Below, one piece after another: positions 37,906-49,989 of a stretch of DNA of 64,000 nucleotides. The notes beneath the pieces were generated by a model. It was not told the origin of the DNA, did no database searches, and worked only from the letters and a program-made list of their open reading frames with translations. Source of the DNA: Spisula solida (lineage: Eukaryota; Mollusca; Bivalvia; Venerida; Mactridae); the NCBI GenBank assembly GCA_947247005.1, contig OX365945.1, positions 19,040,501 through 19,104,500 of the forward strand. The letters run 5' to 3'. The position numbers and the translations under genes were made by a program. Position 1 is the stretch's first letter. Every line of letters begins with the position of its first letter.

Positions 37906-38640
37906 TAGTCCAGTCAAATTAGCATTAAAGGTAAAACAAATTGCAACAGAAACTATTTTGTGTTTTACAGACAGGTAACCATATGCTGATCAACAGAAAA
38001 AAAGTCCTCAAAAAAATTATGAGGGGAAAGGTGTAAAATCCAAGATGGCGTCCAAGATGGCCGCCATGAATTTCATAACTACCAAAAATCAATGTGGTAC
38101 TTTCATATACAGATATAATGATACATATTTCGGTGGAAAATGTTCATCAAGTTATGTCCATTAAATTGGCTTACAACAGTGACAACTTTAAGGCCAAGGT
38201 CAAGGTCACCTCAAGGTCAAAATACGAAAAAAGCTTTAAAATTAGTATTTTCTCTTTATTTTCCATATCATAACATGCATTTTCACCTTTCCTATGGTTA
38301 TGAAGTTGATAAAAGAGTTGCTTAGTATGTATCTCTTCACTATAAGTTATATGTTTAATTTAGATCGTAACAGTTCTGTAAAAACAGCCATTTTTAATCA
38401 AGTAACATGATATCCAAGATTTTTTAAATGGATGATACAATATCATTAATAATTGTTATTGTCATCAGTTGTGACAGTTGGTTTTACCAATGTGTTAGGT
38501 AAATGTTTGTAAGAATATACTAAATTTTGTAAGTTACCCCAAACTGATATCAAATAATTACCAACTCAAGGTCAAGGTACATGTCGGTTTGAAGGTCAAC
38601 CTTCTAAACACATGCAATTTTGTTGGAGCTATACGTTTTC
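37906..38640 (+). repeat. FB1 left inverted arm
   Basis: Matches the right arm over essentially its whole length in inverted orientation. It holds CAAGATGGC words (38,040-38,065) that resemble YY1 sites, and AAGGTCAAGGTCA at about 38,195-38,207 and again near 38,567, which contain the TCAAGGTCA site bound by monomeric nuclear receptors (SF-1/ERR type). The two monomers are offset by about 371 bp: ATCCAAGAT at 38,038 and 38,409. Confidence 0.8.
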
Positions 38641-38786
38641 TTATAGTATAACGTTATGTTGGACTCGTATGTGTTGGAAATACCCACCCAATGACATATG
38701 GGGACTAAGCAGATTGAGAAAGCCATGTTAGAGCTTATGGGGACTCTCCAATTGTTGGGTACCATCATCATAGGCCCTATGGAGGA

Positions 38787-39359
38787 TTAAATATTGTTGG
38801 GAATTGCCTTCCTAGACCCTATGCAGGACTCATCAGTGTTGGGAACTGCCATCATAAACCCTAAGGAGGACTCATCAGTGTTGGGGACTGTCATCATAGA
38901 CCCTATGGAGGACTTATCATTGCTGGGAACTGTCATCATAGACCCTATGGAGGACTTATCATTGCTGGGAACTGTCATCATATACCTTATGGAGAACTCA
39001 TCAGTGTTGGGAACTGTCATCATAGACCCTATGGAGGACTCATCAGTGTTGGGAACTGTCATCATAGACCCTATGGAGGACACATCAGTGTTGGGAACTG
39101 TCATCATAGACCCTATGGAGGACACATCAGTGTTGGGAACTGCCATCATATACCCTATTGAGGACTTATCAGTGTTGGGAACTGCCATCATAGACCCTAT
39201 GGAGGACTTATCAGTGTTGGGAACTGCCATCATAGACCCTATGGAGGACTTATCATTGCTGGGCACTGCCATCATAGACCCTATGGAGGACCTATTAGTG
39301 TTGGGAACTGCCATCATAGACCCTACTGAGGACTCATCAGTGTTGGGAACTGCCATCAT
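38787..39359 (-). other. Open repetitive frame in FB1, 14-residue units
   Basis: 190 codons built of units of the type D-E-S-S-I-G-S-M-M-A-V-P-N-T. The opposite strand is open over nearly the same span (205 codons, units like LGTVIIDPMEDSSV), so openness alone is not evidence of translation. It is in a different frame from the minus-strand run at 39,586-40,257. Confidence 0.35.
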
Positions 39360-39585
39360 AGACCCTATGGGAATCTTCAGTATAGGGAACAGACGTTCTA
39401 CGTCATATTAAAGACACAATAGTGTTGGGACCTACCATCCTAGGTACTATGGGGGACTCACCACTGGGAACCGTCATCATATCATCAAACTAGCATCAGC
39501 CATCTAAAGCCATAAGAGGGACCCACGAGTGTTGTGTGTTGTCATAAGGCCGTAAGATGGACCCATTAGTGTTGTGAGCTATCAT

Positions 39586-40257
39586 TTAAGGCCTTAAGAG
39601 GGACTCACCAGTGTTGGTAGCTATCATCCTAGGCCCTAAGGGGGACCCACCAGTGTTGTAAGCTGTCATTATAGGCCCTAAGAGGGACCCACCAGTATTA
39701 GGAGCTTTCATCCTAGGCCCTAAGGGGGACCGACCAGTGTTGTGAGCTGTCATCCTAGGCCCTAAGGGGGACCCACCAGTGTTTTGAGCTGTCTTCCTAG
39801 GCCCTAAGGGGGACCCACCAGTGTTGTGAGCTGTCATCCTAGGCCCTAAGGGGGACCAACCAATGTTTTGAGCTGTCATCCTAGGCCCTAAGGGGGACCC
39901 ACCAGTGTTGTGAGCTGTCATCCTAGGCCCTAATGGGGACCCACCAGTGTTATGAGCTATCATCATAGGCCCTAAGGGGGACCCATCAATGTTGTGAGCT
40001 GTCATCCTATGTCCTAAGGGGGACCCACATATGTTGTGAGCTATCATCCTAGGCCCTAAGGGTGACCCACATATGTTGTGACCTGTCATCCTATGTCCTA
40101 AGGGGGACCCACCAATGTTGTGACCTGTCATCCTTGGCCCTAAGGGGGGCCCACCGATGTTGTGAGGTGTCATCCTAGGCCCTATTGAAGACTCACCAGT
40201 GTTGGGAAATGTCACCCTAGTCCCTTTTGGGGACCCTTCGGTGTAGGGAGCTGTCAT
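39586..40257 (-). other. Open repetitive frame in FB1, PLGPRMTAHNTGGS units
   Basis: 223 codons, the longest open frame in the window, made of about sixteen 14-residue units close to P-L-G-P-R-M-T-A-H-N-T-G-G-S. It has no signal peptide, membrane segment or known domain. The unit aligns in phase with FB2 units of the type P-I-G-P-G-M-S-V-H-G-G-Y-E-Y. It could be a fragment of a repetitive protein carried by the element, or simply the reading of a minisatellite that happens to lack stops. Confidence 0.4.
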
Positions 40258-41819
40258 CCAAGACCAGCTGTAGATTCACTAGTGCTTGGGACAATCAATG
40301 AAGGCCTTATAGGGGATTCGTCAGTGCTGGGAGAAACCATACAATGTCCTCTCAAAGACTCACCAGTGTTTATAGCAGTTGTCTTAGGCCCAATGGGAGA
40401 CTAATCAGAATTGTAGCAGCCATATTAGGGTTTATTAAGGACTCATCAGTGTTGTAAGCAGTCATCCAAGGTCCTCTGGGGGTTTATACATCATGGAGAC
40501 AATCAATTAAAGCCTTATGGGGATTCTTCAGTGCTGGGGGAAATCATCCAATGCGCTCGCAGGGACTCTCCAGTGTTGACAGCAGTCATAATTATTAGGG
40601 TCTATGGAGGACTACTAGTAATCAGTGTTAGTAGCAGTCATATTAGGGTATATGAAGGACTAATCAGTGTCGGCAGCAGTCATGTTAGGGTCTATGAAGG
40701 ACTAATCAGTGTTAGTAGCAGTCATATTAGGGTCTATGAAGGACTCATCAGTGTTGGCGGCAGTCATATTAGGGTCTATGAAGGACTCATCAGTGAAAGC
40801 TACAGCCATCCTATGCCATATGGGAGACTCAATAGAGCTGGGAGCAATCATCCTAGATATTATGGGGGACTCGACAATGTTGGAAAATGTCATTCTAGGT
40901 ACTGCAGGGACTCGCCAGTGCAGGGAACAGTCATCATAGGCCATATGTGGCACAGTCATCCTAGGTTTTATGGGACTCGGCAATGTCAGGAACAGTCATC
41001 GAAGGTATTATCGGGGACCCACCAGTGCAGGGAACAGTCATCTCAGGCACTCGGGGACCAACTAGCGTTGGAGCTATTAATGTAGGCCCTATTGAAATAG
41101 TGTAGCGCACAGATAATCCAAGACTCATCAGTGTAGGGATTAGTCAATGGGCGACTAGCGTGTATTGGGAATAGTTATCATAGACCCTACTTGGGACTCG
41201 TCAGTGTTTGAAACAGTCATTGTAAATGCCCTAGGTACACACTAGTGTTGGTAACAGTCATGTTAAAGGAATCATATGGAAACCCTATTGTGGAATCAAC
41301 ACTGCTTAGAGCTGCCATCCAATGCACAAATGGATCATTCAGAACTGTTGCTTTCAACCATCCAATGCTATATATGGGACTCACCTGTATGGGAACAGCC
41401 ATGAAAATGCTCCATGGGGTTTCATCAGTGTTGTTTTAGCCATGTTTGGCCCAATGTGATACTCACACATGTACGAAACAGTCATCATAGGCCCTATGGG
41501 GAATAGCCATCCTAGGTACTAGGAGTTACTTACTTATGTCCCAAGCATGCATACAAACACATACACATGCTAAATATAATTATACTCTAAGCAACGCAGC
41601 AAGAAAATGTATTTTTATGTACAAGTCTGTCACATTACGTCATCACCTTATCCCCAGGAAAAAAGTAAAAAAAAACAGATGCCCCGTAAGGATAGTACTT
41701 ATATAGAAAAAATTTGAGTAAATAATGTTGTTTTCATTTCTCAAAATTTAACATACATGTAGTTAAGTTGGAAGAAAAGTGTATGTACAGCATATTTATA
41801 TTACGATAAAATGTGAGGA

Positions 41820-42551
41820 AGTTACAAATGTTCAGGTAGTGTTTTGTAGTTTGACCTTCAAATGACCTTGACCTTGAAGTAACCTAAGTTTGAATACAAT
41901 TTGAAGTACCTTATTAAATTAATTATATTTATACAAACATTTAGTTATACCATTGATAATTCTAATGTTGTAACTGATGATAATAATTATCATGACCAAA
42001 GCACCAAGTTAAAAATGTCCTCTAGGACATCACATACTGGAACAAAACTGGCTCTTTTAAAAAACTTTCAATATTCTGAATTAAAAATATTACTTATAAT
42101 AATGAAATATACACTTGCCAATTGTTTTCTCACCTTAATAACAACATAAAATATGAAATATATCTTATATCAAGGGAAGTGGAGAAGAAAAATCATTTTT
42201 TCATGTTTTTTTGGTATTTTGACCTTGAAATGACCTTGACCTTGGCCTTAAATTGGTCACTGTTGCCACCAAATTTGATGCATACTTCTTCATGAACACT
42301 TTCCATGCAAATATTTGTTCTTATATCTTTATATGACACAACCTCATTAGAAATTTGATTTTTAGTGCTTCAGCGATTTATGGCGGCCATCTTGGACGCC
42401 ATCTTGGATTTTACCCCTTTCCCCTCATCAAATTTTTGAGGACTTTTTTTCTGAAGTCTGCCAAGGTTTAAACTTGACATTGGTGGTGAATTTGTTTCTG
42501 TTGCAATTTGTTTTGGGTTCAGCCCATTTTAGGCCTATTTTGACTGGACTA
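41820..42551 (-). repeat. FB1 right inverted arm
   Basis: Inverted partner of 37,906-38,640, with two monomers marked by TGACCTTGACCTTG at about 41,863 and 42,231 (about 368 bp apart). The stretch near 42,380-42,420 mirrors the GATGGC-rich and AGGGGAAAGG words of the left arm. Confidence 0.8.
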
Positions 42552-42880
42552 TATTATGAGAGAACGTGCTAGTGTAACTCGATATATCAGATATCGAATT
42601 TTTGCAATTGAATAACGATTCCATATTATGTAATAATATTTGTATAATATTGAAAACTGCACCCGTGAGGGCCCCAGTCCTGTTTATTTTTGAACGTCCC
42701 ACGTATATTGAAACCAAATGTTCATCCAACTCGCAATTAGATACATAAATGTTGTTTTGCAGTGATAAGAATACATGTACTATAGATATTTGAGTAAATG
42801 TAGTACTTCAAAACATCAGTAGCATACTCTATTGCAATGCTAGGTACCGACAACTTTTCAAATTGTGCAGATGACTAAAC

Positions 42881-43595
42881 CTTTAAGGACATGGGGTATG
42901 ATCTATAGTGGGTGGGTGCATGCTTTTTTCAAATGCATTTTATTCTTCAAATTGATATTTGATGGGTACAGTAAGCACAGCATTATGATGCACTACATAT
43001 ACCCTTGAAGTTAAACAAAACATTAATATTAATAAAGTGAATTTATTGAAGTATGACAGCATTTTCATTGTAAATCTTGCTCGTTCACAAACACAAAAAC
43101 TGCCCAACGGTACTTGCTAAAATGTTTATCATTCTTACAATATAACACTAGGGAACAAACTCTTACTTAGTTTAAGACTGAAACGTGTATACTTTAAAAG
43201 ATATTCAAGAAACACTGCCATATTTCTACTTTCGGTTTGCAAGGTCATTGTTGCTCATTGATGTTTTGCATGATACAAGTTCATGAATTTATTTCATAAT
43301 TATTTCTTTGTAAGAGTTTGTTCCTTATACTATTGGCTATGTCCCCGACAACAAACTTTGACTCTTAATGTCATGTTGACCTTGTTTGTAAACGAGTACG
43401 ATTTGCAATAAAAATGCTGTCATGCTTCAATAAATTCACTTTATCAATATTTATTTTGGGTTGAACTTCAAGAGTACATGTAGTGCATCATAATACTATG
43501 CTTACTGTACCCAACACATTTCAATTTTAAGAATAAAATGCTTTTTAAAAAGACATGCTCAATCTCACTATAAATTATCCTCTGATACGTTAAAG
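42881..43595. mobile_element. 0.7 kb palindromic element next to FB1
   Basis: Arms of about 290 bp (42,881-43,170 and 43,312-43,595) are inverted copies. Shared words include ATTATGATGCACTACAT, AAAGTGAATTTATTGAAG and GGAACAAACTCTTAC. The centre of about 140 bp is unique. Ends read CTTTAA inward on both sides. No coding region. It is unlike FB1/FB2 in sequence and in termini; no clear target duplication. Confidence 0.75.
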
Positions 43596-43937
43596 ACACG
43601 AATTCGAAGACAACATATGTGGGTATTAGTCAAGCGGTAAATCAACTGTACAAAATGTCATATATATACATGTATATAACTAAACACAAAGCCGATAGTC
43701 AACTGTTTTAAACAAGCTTGTGTTTAAATTAATGATACATTTAGATAACATTGAAATAACTGTAATACCCAGAGATATTAAACACATACGCACATCAACA
43801 TTATAGTTCAAACACCGTATAAATTAAAAATCTTTTAATTTTGTAAAGGAATTGACAAGTACCAAGACGAATTTGCTTCACTTCGAAAACAAAAATATCC
43901 ATAAGTATTTTATTTCTTCCTCCATTTCTATAAAATA

Positions 43938-44850
43938 CGAGGGGCGTTCAATATGTAATGTACATGTCCTTCGCATTTTGCTATGACGGTATTTAGAAGA
44001 ATTCTACGATTACTGTCTAAAAGGTGTATGTTTCTATTCTATATCTGAAAAAATACATAGCCTTTCGTCAAAAATTAGGTAATTTATTGAACTTAGAAGA
44101 GGGTCTACTCGAGTATACTAGCCTTATTGTCATTTAAAGCAAAACAGGTGTCATCTTTGCAGTAGTGGTTTAGAGAAGATAACGTCAGTATTCATTTAAT
44201 TGCAACTTACCAAATGATAACTTAATCCTAATGTTTCCCCCAGAAGTAAAAATCAACTTTAAAGTATGTTTTGTCATGTAAGACGGTCAAATACAAGTGA
44301 GACCACTCTCATTTATACCAAATACTGCTTGTTGGTTCACGCACCAATAACTTATTCTTATCAATTCTATTTTGTTCGCAAATTCTTCCCAGAAATAAAT
44401 GTTGATGGTCTACGGCGTACGTCTAAGTATAATATGCCTAATTCCAACCAATAAAACTATTAAAAATATAAATTGAAAAATAGCATGCTTTCTGAACTTA
44501 TTTTGACACCTATTTTCGCGACTTTCAATTTTGTACAAAAATGGCAACCAAAAACAGGAAATCATGTTGTTATGGAAGGCATTTACATTATCCACGGTAT
44601 AATAGTTGTTGAATAAGATTATTTCCAGAAATGAAATTTTGATGGACAATTATTCTCAAAAAGACGCAGTGTCTATTACTAACCCTTGAAAAAACACACC
44701 AAAAACAACAGTCCTGGAATTACATTTTATTGAAATTTTCACGAAATATTGCGAAATGGTCGATGGTTCTAGAAATGTAAAAGGACTTTCTGATATCAAT
44801 GAATGTTCTAATTTGTGACCAAAAAGACATTATATATTGAACGCCCCTCG
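43938..44850. mobile_element. TA-flanked TIR element (mariner-like, non-autonomous)
   Basis: The first 24 bp, beginning CGAGGGGCGTTCAATAT, are repeated in inverted orientation at the right end with one mismatch. TA flanks both sides (43,936-43,937 and 44,851-44,852), as in Tc1/mariner. The 913-bp interior has no transposase motif that I can find. The right-hand 330 bp of this element is duplicated at 56,934-57,254, and the edge of the segmental duplication falls inside it. Confidence 0.8.
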
Positions 44851-47800
44851 TATATGCCACGCTAAGGGGATTATTGCTTGCTTTCCACGAAATATAAGAT
44901 ATTTCAGCAGCTGTGTTTTATCCAGCATCCTGGAAAACCTAGGAAAAGAAGAGGCTTGAAACTGTAGTCCGATCACATACAGGTTTCACAGGGTGCTGAA
45001 ACAAACGGTCAAGTTGCTGAAAAATATTATTTCATTATAATTCACAATATTTCAAATGGCAGACAAAGTGCCAATTTCAATTATCTGCGGTAAAAAAAGT
45101 TTCGTAACTAACAGTTTCGAAAATGTGGATATTATCTAAACTGGTACACATGACTCTATCTAGATTTAATATATGGTTAACTACATTAAATCAAACAAAC
45201 AAGGAAACCAGACGACACATGACGTATTAGGTGACAGAACATATACTAGCACTGCAATACATCGACAATAGCCTTAAGCAACGTTGGTTGTTAGTGTAAT
45301 TAACCATGTGCATAGAAACCTGTATAACAGAGAAGCCAAATCTATTGTATAACAAGCGGCGCGTTATTGGCTGATACATCGTTTCGTTATTACAATAGTT
45401 TAAATGACAGAGAAAACGTTTTTACAACAATTCACTGTGACAAAAAAATAACGCCATATTATAGTGTTATATAAATAACCTTTCCGCTGACGTATTTTCT
45501 ATTGAAGACATTGAGTTGTATCTGCTATAACATATTCTGTACGAATAAACTACGCCATCCTCGATTTCTATGACACTGACATTTCCCAGAAGGTACTATA
45601 TTGCCAACCCGTCTATATAAACAACTCACAATCATACGCGGGCCACTTAAAAAGTATTAATCAGTGGGCGATAAATCAACATCAGTGCCTCTGACTATAT
45701 CAAAAGTGTACATTTCCTTATTAAAGAACTATGTCTCAGCTAGACATTCGTGGTATTTCATCATTTAATATGAAAGCATTTCCTTTTTATTGATATTCAA
45801 ACCGGACATGGTTTAAAGCACTGGACATAGAATACCTCATAAATACGTAAGAAAATTGTGTTATATGGGCTCATGAATACGATTTCTGAGCGTTGTTTTC
45901 AAATGTCATTCAGGCTTACTGAAATTAAATTGATATCATTTGCAATATATTATTGTACTCTTAAATGACAATCCATAACTTTGAAAACAGTAAATTATTA
46001 TTAAACTAAAGCAATATAAACCAGTCACACTTACACCGTCATTAATGTATAAATATATGTACTAGGTAAATGAACACTAATTTATATGTCAATTTTTCTA
46101 GATTATTATATGTAGTTCAATTCGTCGGGCGATTTTAATCATTTTTATCTCAATTTTTTTTTTACAACTTTAAGAAAATGGGTGGGGTAATGCTATACCC
46201 CCTAATTATGATAAACAAAGAAAATTCACACATGCTCTGCATTTCATGTAATTCTTCTAAAAGAATTACTATCATGTGTTTTTATTATTGTTTTCTGTAT
46301 TATTGTATTAGGGATATGACGTCACAAATCTAAAATACCTATTTTTTGGTCACGTGATCATATTTTTTGGGGTGTAGTAAATAACAAATTATGAACAATT
46401 CAGGACATATTTATCATGGGAAAGATAGTAACATATATAAATGTGTAAAAAGCTACATGTTTGACTTTCCCACTTAAGACGTACAGTAGTACAATGCAGC
46501 AACAACGTATAGGGTATAGTCGCAGCAAAATGCAGTTTATGGAGTATTTCGAACATGGCAGATTCCGTGTACAACTAATTCGATGTAGACTGTCCAAACA
46601 ATAATGTTGCTTCAGCACTAGTTAAACAATTATACGGTGCATGGCATCTTCAAATTTAGAATCAATCGGATAAAATTTATAGAAATTATGACCATTCATA
46701 TCAACCCTTACGTCTACAAGTGTACCTTATGTTCTCGCAATTTCAGTGTTTCATACCTCTACTGGTTCAATGTCATATGGGTAAATGTATATTTCACCGA
46801 TTGCAATATTGTTTTATTGGTTAGCCAGGCAAAGGTTGTATCTTTCAGAAAATGTCCACTTTTATACACATTGATTGAATATCAAACGTATTATTTGCCA
46901 CTGATTAATACTTTTTAAGTGGCCCTCGTATATTGTAGAATCGCGGGAAACTGTGTATGGTAAATCTGTACCGTATATGGGCATGGTGATCACAGAGGAA
47001 ATGGTATTTATTAAATTGATTGCACACTTGATACCTTTCACTCATTTTAAAACAACAAAATGTATCCTCAATATGCATCGGGTTCTAAGACATGAATAAT
47101 ATATATTTTAAACGAAACCAACGTCGCAAGTTCGTCGTGAATTGACAAAGATAAATGCAACAAAATACGAACATGTCAACTTTTGATTCATCTACTGTAA
47201 TACAATAAGAGGGCAAACGCTGTAATTGCAGACGCCCTATTCCAGATAGACGACAGAATGATCTATCTTTCACTGACAGAACTCCATATCTCACCAGTTA
47301 CCATGCAATAGCAAAGTATATGTTCGCATCTGATGTGTGTTTTCTATATTCTTGGTGCATTATTTTTGTAAATATGGTATCTTTTCTTAATACATAACCG
47401 ATAAAAACATTATTGCAGGGGATCGGACTGATGTTATGTTATATGTCTGCAAGCACCAACATGTTTGTTCGTATGATATTGTATATATCCTGAAACCTTC
47501 ATGCAAATTACTGGATAAACATGTATGCGCATACTTATTACTGAATAGAACGAAATGCTTTCATGATTTTGAAGTAGCGTATTAACAAGGTCATGTTTTG
47601 TCTATTTTCGGTTATTGTTGGAACCGACAAAGTAATGACAAAAACATGTGTATTTTCTTTCACCATTACACGACCTGTTTATGTCAATACCGGAAAACAT
47701 TCTGGATTGTCTAATAAGGTAAACATGAATTAGAAGCAAGTAGTAAGTTTTTAAAGCGCATCCACGAACTAGTACATGTAGCTATGGCACGAACATTTAG

Positions 47801-48738
47801 GCAAATATCTCTCCGAATCAATAGCTTGATGTCCCGAAGTATGAAGACCGCGTAACAAGCTAGGGAAACATTATTCGTAGGTATTATAAATACAGAGATA
47901 TCGATTTAGTTTACTAATATTTAAAGTATGCTACGAATATATGTACGCATCAACATTAATGCCATCATTACGCTTGTATCTATGGCGTAGTCCCATTTGA
48001 ACCCGTAGCTTTTCATCAGTTGTGTAACAATGGCGTATATGACCATCATACTAGTTAAGCAATACATTACTTAAAACACTTAAGTTTAGTAAATCATATG
48101 TTTTGTTATATAACCTTCGAAAAAGCACATGACAATCTGCATGTTTGATTGACTGATGTGGCAGGCTGTCGGAGTAGAATTGTGTTTACTGTGCACTTTC
48201 ATCAGATTGTTAATTTTTAAGCATCGTTGTGCTCTGCTGTTTTGTCGAGTGGTGATTTCCCTGTCTGCTTCATTATTATCTTTTTGCAAGTCGATTAATA
48301 AATTTCACAATTTGATTATCCGGGTGAACAGCAAACGATACAATACTATATACGTTGATAAAATGTTAAAAATGTATGGTCTTGTGTATAAATACGGATC
48401 TCCAGTCTAGTATTCCAGAAATAGTGTCTGTTCAACTGGTAGGTACATAGGTATGTATGATCTCGGCCTAAGTGAACGGCTTTTCTATAATTAAAGCAAA
48501 ATAATCCTAAAAAAATCAGGAAATATGTCATGAAAGTCATTCCTCAGAGCTTCGTTATTATATTCATATTGTACGAATTAATAGAAACGGGGATCAGAAA
48601 ATGCCAAATGCACAAACGTTATCGAGGCCAAATTACCTCATTACCCTAGATGTGGACGAACTTTCGGTCTCGCACTTGTTAGGTGTAACATGGCTTTCTT
48701 TACATTAATTCGCGTTTGATTTAATCCTCATTTCCATA

Positions 48739-49555
48739 TAGTCCATGGGCCAGTGGGGTAAACCCTCCCCCCCCCCTAGGGAATTTCGGACACTATATTT
48801 TTCTGAAAGCGTATGACCAGTAGAGTATTTTTCCAAAGTCTGCACTATGGCCGTTGGGGCGTTAAGATTTTTTGGGGTAAAACGTTAAAAATATGAACGA
48901 AAGTGTGAATTTCTGGAATTGGTTAATTACTATCACATTTAGTAAGTTATTTTGTAATTAAACACTTTCATGGGTTGATATTAACTCTTAGTTTAAGTCT
49001 GCAAAATTCTAGTCCCGTGTAATTATGCAAAATGGGATATTTTTGGGGTAAAACAATAAAAAATACATAAAAAAATGCAAATTTTGAGAATCGGTACACT
49101 TTAATGGCAGAATACAATGTCATTGATCTTTTTTTTTTGGTAATTATGTAAGGCTTTGACCTACCAATACTTTTCCCAAAGTCTGCACTTCAGACATTGG
49201 GGCGTTAAGATATTTTGGGGTAAAACGTTAAAAATATGAACGAAAGTGTTAATTTCTGGAATTGGTTTATTACTATCACATTTAGTAAGTTATTTTGTAA
49301 TTTAACACTTTCATGGGTTGATATTAATTCATAGTTTAAGTCTGCAAAATTTTAGTCCCGTGTTATTATGCAAATGGGATATTTTTGGGGTAAAACATTA
49401 AAAAATACATGAAAAAGTGCAAATTTTGAGAATCGGTACACTTTAATGGCAGAATACAGTGTCATTGATCTTTTTTTTTGGTAATTATGAAAGGCTTTGA
49501 CCTACCAATACTTTTCCCAAAGTCTGCACTTCAGACATTGGGGCGTTCAGCAGGA
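48739..49555 (+). repeat. FB2 left arm: four about 171-bp monomers
   Basis: TTTTGGGGTAAAAC starts at about 48,870, 49,041, 49,213 and 49,383. Alternate monomers are more alike, giving a 341-343 bp higher-order step: AAAGTCTGCAC at 48,835, 49,178 and 49,519. Confidence 0.9.
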
Positions 49556-49989
49556 AAAGCAAAAAATAAGATTATCTCCCCTGCTTTTAAATGGTGTACA
49601 AATTGTAACGATGTATTCACTTAACTGATAATGCTATAACACATTGTGCCTTACTGTATTTTAATTGCAATTGTGAATACCAATAAAGGCAAATTCCCAA
49701 AATGTATTTTAACATTTAAATGCACAAAAGGTGGGTCTATTATGGAAAATGGCCATCAAAATGGCCGCCAAAATGACTAAAGTATTGAAAACAGCCGTTC
49801 TACTTATTTACAAGTACTCACAATATGATCTTGAAATCTATTTCCATTTTTCACTTTGTTTGCAATGTATGTTATAGTTGGCATCAGTAACATTTGTATG
49901 GATTGTGTTAAATTATACTTACATGTATTTTACAAGAGTGGGTGGGGTAAATATACATTCATTTTTTTTCAAATGTTATTGTACAGCTA
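49556..49989. other. FB2 link between left arm and core
   Basis: Non-repetitive stretch inside FB2. It contains ATGGCCATCAAAATGGCCGCC near 49,750-49,770, similar in kind to the GATGGC words of the FB1 arms. No gene. Confidence 0.5.

Larger units (their letters stand above)
38650..41520. repeat. FB1 core: 42-bp minisatellite, three subfamilies
   Basis: Units are head-to-tail and 42 bp long. Subfamily one (about 38,760-39,410) has GTTGGGAACTGCCATCATAG plus ACCCTATGGAGGACTCATCA. Subfamily two (about 39,590-40,260) has GTTGTGAGCTGTCATCCTAG plus GCCCTAAGGGGGACCCACCA. Subfamily three (about 40,430-40,800) has TAGCAGTCATATTAGGGTCT. The rest to 41,520 is more diverged. The period is a multiple of three, so long frames remain open on both strands. 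Confidence 0.95.
37906..42551. mobile_element. FB1: 4.6 kb foldback element with 42-bp repeat core
   Basis: The termini are inverted: the left begins TAGTCCAGTCAAAT at 37,906 and the right, reverse-complemented from 42,551, begins TAGTCCAGTCAAAAT. The flanking TAT at 37,903-37,905 and 42,552-42,554 is a 3-bp target duplication. The inverted arms run about 700 bp each (to about 38,640 and from about 41,820) and consist of two monomers about 370 bp apart. Between them lies about 2.8 kb of 42-bp repeats. There is no transposase, so another element must mobilise it. It shares termini, target size and core period with FB2 at 48,739. A 3-bp duplication occurs in PIF/Harbinger, CACTA and a few other superfamilies, but the TAGTCC end does not identify one. 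Confidence 0.85.

Noticed and set aside
38794..39411. 205-codon plus-strand frame as a gene
   Set aside because: It is the antisense reading of the 42-bp minisatellite, open on both strands because the period is a multiple of three; it has no domain and no flanking gene signals.
38650..41520. CRISPR-like or VNTR gene locus
   Set aside because: No spacers; it is bounded by the inverted arms of FB1 and is best explained as the element's core.
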